From Stromatinia cepivora (Eukaryota; Ascomycota; Leotiomycetes; Helotiales; Sclerotiniaceae): 64,000 nucleotides of DNA. The stretch is from contig RCTD01000010.1 of assembly GCA_014898415.1 (NCBI GenBank), forward strand, positions 1,178,001 to 1,242,000, given 5' to 3'. This document shows positions 11,511 through 22,911 of the stretch, piece after piece. The stretch's first letter is position 1; each line of letters opens with the position of its first letter. The notes under the pieces are model-generated. The model saw nothing but the letters and a program-made list of their open reading frames with translations. It searched no databases and was not told the DNA's origin. Position numbers and translations under genes: made by a program.

Positions 11511-13032
11511 CTAGTTTCGAATCTTTTCCAACATTGAAAATTTATAAATGTGCAAATTAAAAATTTCAATGTTTGATATGATTAATTTCCAACTAATGTT
11601 TTGAAAAGCAGAAGGGATGAATAATCCGATGGCGAAATTGAAAAGCCAGTTCGCGACCGATGCGAGTGCCATTCCCGTCGCGCGCGTTTCGAGGGACCAG
11701 ACTTCGGCCGCGTAGACCCAGGCGATGGGGGCGAGGGTCACAGAGTAGATGAGCACTAGAATGTAACAGAAGGCGATGACGTTGTCGGCTGGGGAACCGG
11801 ATACTTGGACTCGCACGCTGAGATTGCCGTTTAGGCCGTCCGGGAGGTAGGTTCTGTATGAGCCGAGGATTCCACCGACGACGAACATGCATATGCCCAT
11901 ACCTAATGCGCCGAAGATCTAGAGGTTGTGGGTTAGTTATTGTGTGATTGGAGGAGGATGTATTGACAGGAGGTGCTTACGAGTAATGGTCTTCGACCAG
12001 TTTTATCGATGAAGAAAAAGGTAGCTGCAGTACCTATTATAAAGATCGCGTACTGGATACCAGAAGAAACAAGTCCGATGTTCCCCGTCAAACTAGCCAT
12101 TTCGAAGATATATACCACGTAATAAGTCATAACATTTGCACCACTCAATTGTTGCCAAGCTTGAACGGATGTACCTGCCAAGGTGCGTTTCCACATGCCA
12201 TTTTTGAAGAATCGTCTCCACCCCTTTTGACCCTCACGTTCGGCTGCAAGAATCGTGGTAATTTCCTCCCATTCGGCAATTACTAGCGGATCGTTGACAT
12301 CGCCACCTGCTTGGATATCTGCGAGGATAGATATGGCTTCTCTTTCGCGTCCAACTTTTGCGAGCCAGCGAGGTGATCGAGGAAGGAATGGGATACCCAT
12401 CATGAGGATAATGCAGGGGACAAATTGTATGGCCCATGCGGTACGGAATGAGGCTGTTGGGGTGGATTTGATAAAACTGCATCCGTATCCCACAAAGTAC
12501 ATAAGGAAGATACCCCATTCGATAGACCATTGTTGGATAACGATGATGGATCCTCCGCTTTCTTTCTTGGCAATTTCGGCGAGGTATACCGGTGCTTGCG
12601 AGGAGGTAATATCTACACAAATACCGTTGATGAAATGACCAGCGATCAACATGGCGATTCCATTACAGGAAGTTTGAAGAGCTGTCCCAAGTAACCACCA
12701 GATACAGGCAAAGAATAAAGAGTCCCGACGACCGCATTTTGTTGGATATTGGACCGGCCACTATGGCACCGATAACCGAACCACCAGCTAAGGCGGAACC
12801 AATACCTCCTTGCACAACACCTTGGGGATTGTTAAAGTAATCTATGTATTGGCTGGTACCAATAATGGCCGACATAGATGAAATGTCGAAACCAAACTTA
12901 AAGATATGTTATTAGAACTTACTCATTTCTGCATCATCGTGATGAATCGTGGGTACTTACAGCATTCCACCAACCGTGGCGAGAGAAGCCAAAAAGTACA
13001 CATTATGGATCTTCGGAAAGTGCACCATCTTG
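11511..13032 (-). pseudogene. MFS sugar (hexose) transporter, disrupted
   Basis: The translation has clear family hallmarks from the N-terminus on: LFGFDISSMSAIIGTSQY, GRRDSLFFACIWWLLGT, PVYLAEIAKKESGG, the QQLSGANVMTYY motif, the DKTGRRPLL loop and PIAWVYAAEVWSLETRA. The start is near 13032 (MVHFPKIHNVYFLASL). An intron at 11980-11919 joins in phase. Three defects are visible. The exon-1 donor/acceptor pair (donor near 12966) leaves the frame one base short at M-L-F-G-F. An extra base near 12733-12736 shifts the frame between GPISNKM and GRRDS. After QNISWK (about 11590) the sequence diverges into AT-rich DNA, so TM12 and the PETAGKTLEE-type tail are missing. Sequencing error could explain the single-base lesions, but not the lost 3' end. 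Confidence 0.75.
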
Positions 13033-14000
13033 ACGACAATGTATTAAACACTTAGGAAGTCTATCTTCACTAGAGAAGCAAGTGAAGAATGATATAGAGG
13101 TTGCGAGTTCGCTTACCTTTATACAACAATGGTGAGAGTGACAAGTTTATTCAAGTTATTCAAGTTATTCAACTTATTCAAGTTATTCAAGTACCTTGTG
13201 CACGTACTCCACGCTTTCTCCATTTCTGTATACGGGGCATGCCGCGCGGAGAAATTCCTTGGATGATAATTACCATGTCCAATTGGTGCGCATATAATTT
13301 TCCACCAATGCCAGGGCTGTCAGTTTAAACCAAATTCATGTTCAATTTTCCCTAATTTTACAGAAGCGCATGCATGTGATATTGCTCCACGGTGACGTAC
13401 ATTTATTGTTCTTGAGCGTTTTGCTTGGATTGATTGATGTGGGGATATGGGAGCAATGCTCCAGATTTGGGTTGACAGCGTTAATATTGGTTTGGGGTCT
13501 CCAGAAAAGCTCAAATCGGATTGCTCCACAACATGTGGGTACGTAGTCCGTAGATATCACGGCATTGAAAAGCGGTATCGCCAAAGTAGTATTCCCCAAC
13601 TCCATTGTGTTGCACTGGCAACGCGTATCGTGGATTATTGCAGGCTAATCAGCCAATAGACCTGTGTGATGCAGGTGACGTTGCGTCCCGGGTGGCATAG
13701 TTGTGGATCCATAACAGCGAGTACCATGACGGAATCACTGATACATGTCGATATTCCAAATACAGAATTCCATATTCTAAACAGGAAAATAAAGAAGTTA
13801 AGACCAAATATCCTAATCATTTTGGACATCCATGAAGCAACCGCTCGCCGTAGCATCTATCCTCTGTCCTGATCCAATACTGTCCACTAGAAAGAATCAT
13901 AGTATATGATGGCATTGATGTAATTGTGCATGTCGGATAGGATGACACCATCTGTATAGATATGTATCGATGTTGTCTATTAGAAGTGCAGGGGCCCGCC
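13033..14000. other. Intergenic with a 9-bp microsatellite
   Basis: About 1 kb between the two broken transporters. A 9-bp repeat (TCAAGTTAT type, about five copies) sits at 13143-13192. No convincing gene. Confidence 0.55.
13143..13192. repeat. 9-bp tandem repeat
   Basis: Roughly five and a half copies of a TCAAGTTAT unit, with one substitution in the middle. It lies just upstream of the hexose transporter remnant. Confidence 0.85.
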
Positions 14001-15610
14001 TTACTCCAAATCTATTGCAAATCTCTTTCTCAATGACGCTCCAAAATAATAAAAAAGTAGATGACTTGGGGCGATTGCAACACTCAAAAATGCAAATATG
14101 CTCAGTCCCCACCCAACTCCAACATTATTCAAAATGCTTGGTGTAATCAGAGGAACGATACCTCCAAAAAGACTTCTGAAAAATGCACCAGCAGCGATGG
14201 CACTTGCCGCATATTTCTCGAAACTATCGATGTAATAATTCTGTGCAGTATTGAAGATAGCGACCTGTCCGATACCATAGAAGAAAGTGGCAACAAGTGT
14301 TACAGCCCAGTGTACGTGGTATTCAACCATCCAGGCGAATGAGAATAATGTGACGGGAATTAGAACCGCGCCAATGTTTGCGAGAGGGAGACGAAACTCC
14401 GGTTTCGCTTCCCCCTTATTTATGCGTGTAAGGCGATTTCGGACATCGTCGATCCTCGGAACTACAAATCGCACTGCTGAAAGAAATCCAAGTCCTGGGG
14501 CGAGATACACAAGCCCTACTTGAACAGTGCTGAACCCGTATCCATCGCCGTAGATGCGGGAGAATTGGGTATAAAGACTGTATGTTGTGGCGAATATAAG
14601 AGCTTGGTATGTCGACATGATTAAAACAACAGGCTGAGTGAACAGTATTTAAAGTGGACGATGAACTGCTTGTATGGCTTTTGATGAGAATGGTCTCGAA
14701 TCTTCCCCTTCAAAATAATACTCAACGTCTGAGTATTCCTCAAGTTCTTTCTTCCGATGGGTAAGGAGAATAGGAACATAAGTTTCTTGGAGAAGAAAAT
14801 ATACACCGGCGAAAACGACGCCACATATCATCAGCAAAATCCAGAAAAGCCATGGCCACTCAAGATTCTGTAAGACAATACCGCCGAGAAGAGGGCCAAT
14901 GGTCGGTCCTAGAAGTGGCCCAAGAAGATACCATCCAAAAACACCTGCCCTTTCACTTGGCAAATACATATCTGAGATGGTTCCACCACCACTGGCGATT
15001 GAAACGCCTATGCAAAGTCAATAAACGCTATAGATATAGAAGTGTGAGGGCAATATACTTCCAAAGAATCCAGCAATAGAGCGGAATGTGATGAGTGCAG
15101 CAATATTAGGGCTCAGTGCCGTTGGGATTTGAAGTAAGGTAAAGATGCCAAAGCAGACCAAGTACACGGGCTTTCGACCAAAAGTTTCAGACAATGGGGC
15201 AAGTAGAAGCCTATCATATTTTCGCATCAGTATCATGTTCATCGCAAAGTAGTGACGGATGCACTCACAGTCCAATTCCAAGCATTATAACAAAGCCGGT
15301 TTGACATGCGATTACAGCCTGGGCTGTTGTGTCTAATGCTTCCGCTATTTGATTGATACCTGGTGCAAACATACTGCTTGCCAATGGCGACAGGACTGTC
15401 TCATATCAGAATGATAATACGGAGCAGTGAATTATATGATACATCCTGGCCATGGTGGCAATAACAGCGATATTTCCCAGTTTCTTCCATTTTGACCAAT
15501 TCCTGGGGTTATCATTGTCGTCCTCAGAAAACTTGAGCAACTAGAACAGATGTTAATCAATAGAAGATATGCTCATGTCGAGTGAATACTGACTTCTTTA
15601 TTGTCAGCAG
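14001..15610 (-). pseudogene. MFS multidrug-type (DHA1) transporter, disrupted
   Basis: The translation gives DHA1-family blocks: DNPRNWSKWKK at the N-terminus, LSPLASSMFAPGINQIAEAL, LAPLSETFGRKPVYLV, SGGGTISDMYLPSERAGVFGWYLLGPLLGPTIGPLLGG, then TQPVVLIMSTYQALIFATTYSLY and a normal C-terminus ending RKRFAIDLE. Several introns join well: donor GTCAGT near 15594, an intron around 15270-15211, and GTATAT to GCATAG near 15055-15010. Two faults remain. An in-frame TAA at 14649-14651 separates HRPL from ILFTQPVV in the same frame, and near 15450-15395 no GT-AG pair restores the frame between VIATMA and TVLSPLAS. The N-terminal start was not resolved. Family members are about 450-520 aa proton antiporters for small molecules. 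Confidence 0.72.
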
Positions 15611-15624
15611 CCTCTTCATGTTGA

Positions 15625-16316
15625 ATGAGTGGCGATCTCTCGTGTGTAGTTCCGGGCAACAGCAACAAGAGATAAAAGAATTGTAAGCATAAATAGCAAA
15701 CAATGTCAATTGTTTTGATGCGAACGAAAAGAAGAAAACAAAGAGAAATTCATGAAAACTCGACGTTGATCTCAATGACGACGAGACACTAAATACGGGT
15801 ACTTGTTTCCTAGTTCCAAGACTTAACGTTAAGAGTTAACTTCGCCGTAATATCGTGTTAGAAGTTCTCTTAAAATCATTGAAATAGCTACCGTCGAATG
15901 CCAAATGCCGTTTTTTTTAATAAATAAAAAAAACATTTGAAAGTACATTGCCAGATCCTTGAATTGTTATTGTTGTTATTGGTATTGTTGTTATTGTTAT
16001 TGTTATTGTTGTTGTTGTTTGTTCTGGAAGCATTCAACCGTTTCTTGATAGAAGTAAAATCCATTGTTATCACGTGTGTCACGGGATCATCGGAATATTT
16101 TCGCGAGACAATCGCGTCTCATGCCTTACCACAAATCAGTTTGCCACTTGATGAAGCTTATGATTATGATTCACGATTTATGACTTACGAATAACCTCTG
16201 TAGCTCTATCAGAGCTCTAACATCTGTAATTTCCATCGTGTTTGGAGATGGATTTCCAAAGAAAGGATTTATGTGGTTAATGTGGTTACTGAAAGTTTGC
16301 GCTCCCTGCCATCAAA
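15625..16316. other. Promoter region upstream of REV1, with TTG/TTA microsatellite
   Basis: Spacer between the MFS remnant and REV1. It includes a TTGTTA-type microsatellite at about 15963-16020 and no coding evidence beyond ORFs created by that repeat. Confidence 0.5.
15963..16020. repeat. TTG/TTA trinucleotide microsatellite
   Basis: An uninterrupted run of ATTGTT/GTT units about 300 bp upstream of the REV1 start. The poly-Asn and poly-Leu ORFs across it are artefacts of the repeat. Confidence 0.9.
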
Positions 16317-19300
16317 ATGGGTAGTCGCCTAGATAAGAATTCTGAATCTGTTCGAAAGCGCATCGAATCGCATACTTTCCAAAATGAAGGTGGTGAAGAA
16401 TATGAAGGATCGAAATTTGGAGGTTTCTCTGATTATTTCCGGCGCAAGAAAATTAAGTTGCAAAATCTAGATGCAGAAGTTCGTTCCACATCAACTGGGA
16501 ATTCAAATATCTTTCGTGGCGTTGTAGCACATGTCAATGGGTATACACAACCTTCATTGAATGATCTTCATCATCTGATAGTAAGTCATGGAGGTGGTTT
16601 TATGCAATACTTGGATGGGAAAACCACTGTTACCCATATCATCGCATCAACTCTCACGCCCAGGAAAGCCATCGAGTTTAAACGATATAGAATCGTGAAA
16701 CCAGCTTGGGTAGTTGATAGTGTGAAGGCTGGAAAATGTCTTCCTTGGGATTCTTATCGCGTTTTGGATGAGGGTGTTAGTCAACGATTATTAGGGTTTA
16801 GTGGTGGTAGGGTTGTCAGTCATTCGAACACGCCACAAAGAGGATATCGCGACCAAACAAACGCAAGTTGGTATACCAGCCAGGTCAAAAACGTTGCCGA
16901 AGACATTGACGATGATGACGGGCCTCAATTTCCGAGCTCACAAGTGCAAAAGATTATGTCACATAACACTGGTGCCTTTGCGCCGTCGCCTACCGACCAA
17001 CTAGTAGAAAACCTCGAGGAAGTCGACCAAATACCAGTTGACGGCCTTATAAGCTCAACTGGAAGCTTTGAAGTTACATCTTCCTTGGAAGAAGCATTGA
17101 AGCACGCCGCTGATATTCCTACCCCTACTCGTAAAGAAGCCTTGAAGTCCACTAGAACAGCAAAGGATAGTTTTCTCATGAAGAAATCTCCCTCAGCCTC
17201 CCCTGCTCTTCAAGTCTCGTCAAGTCCAACTGAGGTCACCCCTACGAAGCCAAAGTTTCTCCTCGGCAGCAGAAATATATTGCACGATGTTGAAGCGTCG
17301 AGACCTGCTGAAGAAGTACCTACTGAACGGCAATTATTTCCCAACGCCAAGAAACGACCACACGATGAAGAAACACCTAATTCTCCTAAGAAGGCGAAGG
17401 TTGAGACGGCAGAGGAACACAACGCAATATTATTAGCAGACCCTCACATGCGAAAATCTTCGACCGCGAACCCAGACTTTATCAAGCAATACTATTCTGA
17501 ATCTCGACTACATCACTTGTCTACATGGAAGGCAGATCTTAAATCAAAGTTTCAGCAAATGGCATCGGAAAAGTCGGCTTCTCAGAAGCAATCAATGAAA
17601 CGAAAGCCTGGCTCGCGACGATACATCATGCATGTAGACTTCGATAGTTTCTTTTGTGCAGTATCTCTCAAAAGTGCACCAGAATATGTCGATAAACCTG
17701 CAGTTGTTGCTCACGGTAATGGAACGGGATCGGAGATTGCCAGTTGTAACTATCCGGCACGTGCATTTGGCGTCAAAAACGGGATGTGGATGAAGAATGC
17801 TATAAAATTGTGTCCCGACATCAAAGTTCTGCCCTATGACTTTCCAGCCTACGAGGAAGCCAGTAGGGCGTTTTATGAGGCCATTCTGGATGTTGGCGGC
17901 ATCGTGCAAAGTGTTAGTGTCGACGAAGCGCTCGTTGATATTACTTCTTTGTGCTTAGCTGCTGGTGGTACCGATGGAGTTGGAATTCGGGAAGGTAGCA
18001 TTTGGAGAGAACAAGAAAGGGCTGAGGAGATTGGAAATGCACTCCGAAACGTTATCAAGGAGAAGACTGGTTGTAATGTATCTGTTGGAATCGGAGGAAA
18101 CATTTTACTTGCAAAGGTTGCCCTTCGAAAAGCTAAACCAGCTGGTCAACATCAGATTAAACCGGAAGAGGTTTTAGATTTCATCGGCGAACTCGATGTA
18201 CAAAATCTTCCCGGTGTCGCCTACAGCATTGGTGGAAAGCTTGAAGAAATTGGGGTGAAATTTGTGAAAGACGTCCGACAACTATCTAAAGATCGTCTGA
18301 TGACCGTCTTAGGTCCCAAAACTGGAGAAAAGATATGGGACTATTCTCGGGGCATCGATAAATCGGAAGTTGGGGAGCAAGTTGTGCGGAAATCTGTTTC
18401 GGCTGAGGTAAACTGGGGTATTCGATTCATCTCACAGGTTGAAGCTGAAGAATTTGTTCAAAATCTCTGCATTGAATTACAGCGTCGATTAATCGACCAA
18501 AGGGTAAAGGGGAGACAAATGACCGTGAAAATTATGAGGAAAGCTGCCGATGCGCCCCTTGATCCACCCAAATTCCTTGGTCATGGTAATTGCGATACTT
18601 TTAATAAGAGCATAATCCTCGGTGTGGCTACTAATGATGCCACGATCATTGGTCGGGAAGCCATTTCAATTCTTCGAAGTTATGGTTTTTCTCCTGGGGA
18701 ACTGCGCGGACTTGGTGTTCAAATGACCAAACTTGAGCCCGTAAAGTCATCGAATGGTACATTATTTGATGGTAGTCAAAGGAAGATTAATTTTGGTGCT
18801 CCTGTGGTGTCAAAGCCAGTAAAACAAGCGGCTGAGGACCCCATCATTGATGATCCGGAGACTCCAACGAAGCGGAGAACAACTCCACATGTACAGCCAA
18901 CGAAACACCTTTCGGAAGATGTTCACGACTCTGTGACACCAACGAAACCCAAATCAATTACGAAATCAATACAAGCCGAAGATCCTATAGATGAGAGTAG
19001 TCCTTTGAAAGCCAAACCCACTCCAGCTCACCCGGCGACTTTCATTGCAAGGACAAATGCTGGCGATCAGAGTGCGAGAAAGCTCAATCTAACTGGAACT
19101 CAGTTCATTATACCAAGCCAAATCGACCCGGAAGTCTTGAAAGAGCTTCCTCAAGATATCAGATCCAAACTAATGGCTCAAAGTAAAAGTGTACCGGTAT
19201 CAAGAGAACAAACACCCGTCACAGCCGTGAACGAGTCTTTATCCGAAAGCCCGACTAAGCCCAAAAGCTTGTATATGCCTTCACAACTCGATCCTGAAGT

Positions 19301-20090
19301 ATTTGATGCACTGCCCGAAGAAATGAAAGCAGAAATCTTAGCAAGCTATAAACCACAAATAGCAAACCCTACCTCGGGGGCCCAAAGTATTCTCCCGCAG
19401 TCACCTCGGAAACACAGAACTATCACTGGTAAGAAGCCACCAACTCCCGTGAAGAAACGAGGAAGAGGTAGACCTCCAGGACCAAGGATAAAACCCGAAC
19501 CACCACATGGTCCACTCCAATCAAAGTTTGTCGCGAACCCTCGCGCACGAGAAGAATCAGTTGACACCACCGACGATACCGAAGTCCTAGATCCAGAGTT
19601 TCTTGCCGCATTACCAGAAGACATGCGTGAAGAAATCATGGCAGAACATCGGCGAAAACGTCTACAAAAACGCGGTGGCCTCATGACATCCACGGTCAAG
19701 AAAGTCAAGAAACCAGATCCACCACCACTTGGACCACGAAAAATTCGTTTACCCCCTAGACCTATGAAACCCACTTTCACCACGCAGGAACTAAGTACGT
19801 TGGAAGAGTTACGAGAAACTCTCACGATATGGTTTCGCGAATTTGAGAGTGAAGGCCCTCATCCTGATGATGTCGCTGCTATGGAGAGATATTTGAGGAG
19901 AGTTATCTTGGACGAGAGGGATTTGGCAAAGGCGGTAGGGGTTGTGAAGTGGTTGGAATGGTTGAAAGATGATAGCGAGATTGTGGGAAAGGGAAAGGGA
20001 AAGAAACTCTGGGAGAATGCGTATGAGGATGTAAGAAGTAAGGTTCAGGAGGCTGTTAAGGAGAGAGGATTGGGTATGCTGGATATTTAG
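16317..20090 (+). CDS. REV1: DNA repair protein REV1 (Y-family polymerase, dCMP transferase)
   Basis: A single exon of 1257 codons, slightly longer than the yeast protein. An N-terminal BRCT domain (about residues 62-150, with HIIASTLTPRKAIEFKRYRIVKPAWVVDSV) is followed by a linker. The Y-family catalytic core spans about 434-810: HVDFDSFFCAV carries the first acidic residue, SVDEALVD (about 533-540) the other two, and ASCNYPARAFGVKNGM is the typical finger segment. The C-terminus has three UBM-like ubiquitin-binding helices, each with a Leu-Pro core (near residues 930, 988 and 1091), then the REV7/Pol-eta-interacting C-terminal helical bundle (about 1155-1235). In translesion synthesis it inserts dCMP opposite abasic sites and scaffolds Pol zeta on ubiquitinated PCNA in the nucleus. 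All catalytic carboxylates are intact. Confidence 0.97.
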   Translation: MGSRLDKNSESVRKRIESHTFQNEGGEEYEGSKFGGFSDYFRRKKIKLQNLDAEVRSTSTGNSNIFRGVVAHVNGYTQPSLNDLHHLIVSHGGGFMQYLDGKTTVTHIIASTLTPRKAIEFKRYRIVKPAWVVDSVKAGKCLPWDSYRVLDEGVSQRLLGFSGGRVVSHSNTPQRGYRDQTNASWYTSQVKNVAEDIDDDDGPQFPSSQVQKIMSHNTGAFAPSPTDQLVENLEEVDQIPVDGLISSTGSFEVTSSLEEALKHAADIPTPTRKEALKSTRTAKDSFLMKKSPSASPALQVSSSPTEVTPTKPKFLLGSRNILHDVEASRPAEEVPTERQLFPNAKKRPHDEETPNSPKKAKVETAEEHNAILLADPHMRKSSTANPDFIKQYYSESRLHHLSTWKADLKSKFQQMASEKSASQKQSMKRKPGSRRYIMHVDFDSFFCAVSLKSAPEYVDKPAVVAHGNGTGSEIASCNYPARAFGVKNGMWMKNAIKLCPDIKVLPYDFPAYEEASRAFYEAILDVGGIVQSVSVDEALVDITSLCLAAGGTDGVGIREGSIWREQERAEEIGNALRNVIKEKTGCNVSVGIGGNILLAKVALRKAKPAGQHQIKPEEVLDFIGELDVQNLPGVAYSIGGKLEEIGVKFVKDVRQLSKDRLMTVLGPKTGEKIWDYSRGIDKSEVGEQVVRKSVSAEVNWGIRFISQVEAEEFVQNLCIELQRRLIDQRVKGRQMTVKIMRKAADAPLDPPKFLGHGNCDTFNKSIILGVATNDATIIGREAISILRSYGFSPGELRGLGVQMTKLEPVKSSNGTLFDGSQRKINFGAPVVSKPVKQAAEDPIIDDPETPTKRRTTPHVQPTKHLSEDVHDSVTPTKPKSITKSIQAEDPIDESSPLKAKPTPAHPATFIARTNAGDQSARKLNLTGTQFIIPSQIDPEVLKELPQDIRSKLMAQSKSVPVSREQTPVTAVNESLSESPTKPKSLYMPSQLDPEVFDALPEEMKAEILASYKPQIANPTSGAQSILPQSPRKHRTITGKKPPTPVKKRGRGRPPGPRIKPEPPHGPLQSKFVANPRAREESVDTTDDTEVLDPEFLAALPEDMREEIMAEHRRKRLQKRGGLMTSTVKKVKKPDPPPLGPRKIRLPPRPMKPTFTTQELSTLEELRETLTIWFREFESEGPHPDDVAAMERYLRRVILDERDLAKAVGVVKWLEWLKDDSEIVGKGKGKKLWENAYEDVRSKVQEAVKERGLGMLDI

Positions 20091-22337
20091 GGTGTCTAGC
20101 GTCTCATTCCGTAATTAACCCCTTCATCTGATTTTACAGGCGTAACGTAGCTCCAGGCTTTTGAGGCTACTCAGTGTGTTTGTTCGATGTATACTATTGC
20201 TGGAAATTTCGACTCTAGCTTCACAGGCATAAATAAATATATTGTGTGTACCAAATTCAGTCTGTGAGATATTATCATTGGAGAAGACAATTTTGATATC
20301 ATTCAAGACCATAAATATGAAGCCAAGAGGAAAAACATCATAGGCTAATAGGAGTCGACCCATAATTGATTAATCCAAGCATTCATAAAAGTAACCCCGC
20401 AAAATCAGCAAAGAAAAGAGTCGATAAAAATATTGATGGTTATTTCCGCATATCTCCTCCCGACATAAGCTAGCTAATATATTAATGTTGACACTATTCT
20501 TTATCGAAACCACCCGTCAGCAACTACGAGCTCTAGATCATAATTACATGATGATACACATCTAAACATCTAAACATCTGAATTTGCCAGTTGCTATATT
20601 CATAATGAAAGGAATCACCTCATATTAAGAATTGTGAAGTTATCTTACTTATGAGATTACATTATTTGATGACTCGAGCGATGCAACTACCGCTGACCAT
20701 TTCTAACAATCGCATCGATTCAGCAGATTCTTCAAAGAAAACTTTGTATACTCTGCTTTCACTCTGATGTTGCTTCTGCTGTTGTACATGAGATTACTGA
20801 AAATGCCATCGCTTAACAGGGATCATCTTAACCAACCAGATTATTAGGATTTCTATAATTCGACGCAATACAAAATTAATTTAATAATACTTTTATATTA
20901 AAATTTATATAAATAAAAATATACTGATTTCTAATTACCATTCTTTTTTTTAAGATAATAAAATACTAAATTGAATTCAAAATCTCCTTTTAGAAAAGAA
21001 GATCTTCAAAACAATTCCAAATGTCTATTCTGACCAATCAGGCTTTATCATTCAAGGTATATTACACAGACCACTTATGGCGGGCGTTTTCCGTATTCTA
21101 AAGGATCTCGTTAAACCTCTGTTTCCCAACCACTGAGCAGCCCCTCATTGTATTCACCAAGCAAGTATTGATCTGTGTTGAGTGAGGGATACATGATATT
21201 ATACCGTTTGGCTATAGCCATATATAATCGACATAATTAGTCGGAGGCTTCGAATTCTGACAGCGCATACTGGGAGAACCATGACATTTCTTTCAGCCCT
21301 CATATCCTACCTACAGATCGAGTAAAGAGTCGCACGCAGGGACAGATGGCGGGTCTAGATACGTGTTCACGTAGACTAGTGAGTTTTTAAGCCACTGATA
21401 GTATGTTTCGCGCCAATTTTGTAAATTACCCATGGTCGTCCAAATATACCTCAAGTGGCCACAAGAAGTAAGGTGAACAGTCCATGGTGCAATATCGTAT
21501 CCACCTTGCCAGAGGACTTTACATGACTCAGAAACATCGTCTAAATAGTTGTAGGTGTGCGTATCACAAGATATCTGATCATCAATTTGAGAAATGGAAG
21601 ATAGAGGAGAAGAACAGTAACTTCAGTCTCTAATACTATCATCGCGATATCGTAAGTTCTCCACGGGAATGTTTGGATGAGAAGACTATTTGATTTTTGA
21701 TTCTTCAGTGTATTCCTTCCATATAGCGAAGAGTTTCGCCAATTAAACTTGCGTAATGCCATTTACCAATTCTCCATGCTGTGCGTTCCTGAGACTCTCC
21801 GCGAAAACTGCATCGTTGTGACTGAGACCATGAGATGGAACCTCTCAAAATTGAGAGGTGGGAAATTTTTGCCACGGCATCTCAATTTCGATTTTGCCCT
21901 TCTTACAAACCCTTCTTAGTGTGAGGAATGAGGACCCTACCAATATCATCAGTAAACACTATTGAAATACCCGCGTACTCCAAGCCCACAAGCAGGCAAT
22001 CCTCCTAATCACATGTTGCTCCATTCAAAGCACGAGTCAAGCGCATCAAGCACTGACGTGCGGGGAATTAGATAAGAACTACTCGTGCTGCCAGAAGGTA
22101 TGTCACACTCCACTATGAGCACATAGCACAGGATGGTAGGTTGCAAGGGGGATATGTGGTGGATATGCTTTCTGGCATTACGAGTACGCTTATTGCAATA
22201 TGGAGTACATATAGTTCGGAACACAATATACTGGTAAATTGAGACGTGGGATTAGCCACAAGTATCAAGACTTTTGATAGAAATCAATAATAGAACAGGA
22301 GTCGTGTTTCCGAGTTATACCGATGATCTACTCATGC
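20091..22337. other. Large gene-free interval with small repeats
   Basis: About 2.2 kb with stops in all frames. The only structures I can support are a short ACATCTAA direct repeat near 20560-20583 and a perfect 9-bp inverted repeat at 21840-21859. The rest shows nothing recognisable. Confidence 0.5.
21840..21859. repeat. Perfect short hairpin
   Basis: ACCTCTCAA and TTGAGAGGT flank two bases. It is too short to classify and may be chance or a transcription terminator-like fold; it is not associated with a gene end. Confidence 0.6.
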
Positions 22338-22600
22338 AGCCAGAAAGTCTGCAATATATTCCTGGACTGGTTTAGATTTTACGGGTAGAAACTATTGGAG
22401 GTTATCAAAAGAGTGTAGATTCTGCAAATCTATATTTGAATATAAGCGAATCTTCAACTTGTTTCTGCATGAATCTTTAATTAATAAAGTGGGATATAGA
22501 GAGATAATCGATTCTATTAGCTGTATCAAGGGTTTTTCCCCGCCAAATCTAAACCAGAGTAGGAATGCGCTGCAGATTTTCTGGCTGCGGGGAAATACTT
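22334..22600. mobile_element. Fold-back/MITE-like element with about 50-bp inverted repeats
   Basis: A segment starting GCAGCCAGAAAGTCTGCA at 22338 recurs, inverted and imperfect, ending near 22598. The arms also share TTCCT, CTGGTTTAGATTT and CGGG blocks in order. Arms are about 50 bp and the whole is about 260 bp with no coding capacity. I could not define target-site duplications, so the exact ends and superfamily stay open. Confidence 0.6.
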
Positions 22601-22691
22601 GCCTATCAATCTAGTATCCATAATTTCGATATCATTTCCGGTCATTGATACTAGCTATTGGATAATGGGCACCTCTTACAAACCCACTTAC

Positions 22692-22851
22692 CCCATAATC
22701 CGAATTCCGTAAACTTATTAGGCGCCGGTTCTTTCCATCTACCCTGGGCCGCATCTCCAAGAACGTTAGAAATGTTTAATTGGTGGGTGATGTAACCGAG
22801 AGTGGATTGATGATGGCCGGGAATGTGGGATGTAGCTGAGGAGTGCTTCAT
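22692..22851 (-). CDS. Putative first exon of an unidentified gene (possibly truncated)
   Basis: ATG at 22851 opens 53 codons with a protein-like composition (SNVLGDAAQGRWKEPAPNKFTEFGLWG) and stops exactly at a consensus GTAAGT donor at 22691-22686. No continuation in phase could be found, and the inverted-repeat element begins about 90 bp further on. The start lies only 60 bp from the divergent P450 start. This is either a small gene whose remainder was destroyed or a chance ORF. The family is not recognised. Confidence 0.3.
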
Positions 22852-22911
22852 ATATCATATCTTCCTTCCTCGCTCCTAAGACTTTTTCCTCTATAAAGTA
22901 TAGCCGCTAAG

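Noticed and set aside
13101..13328. ORF with a FIQVIQVIQLIQVIQV run
   Set aside because: It is produced by the 9-bp tandem repeat and lacks any other coding sign.
15888..16194. ORFs with poly-Asn or poly-Leu runs on both strands
   Set aside because: They are translations of the TTG/TTA microsatellite.
19346..19825. Long minus-strand ORF inside REV1
   Set aside because: A shadow of the Pro/Lys-rich REV1 coding strand; the REV1 frame is intact and conserved.
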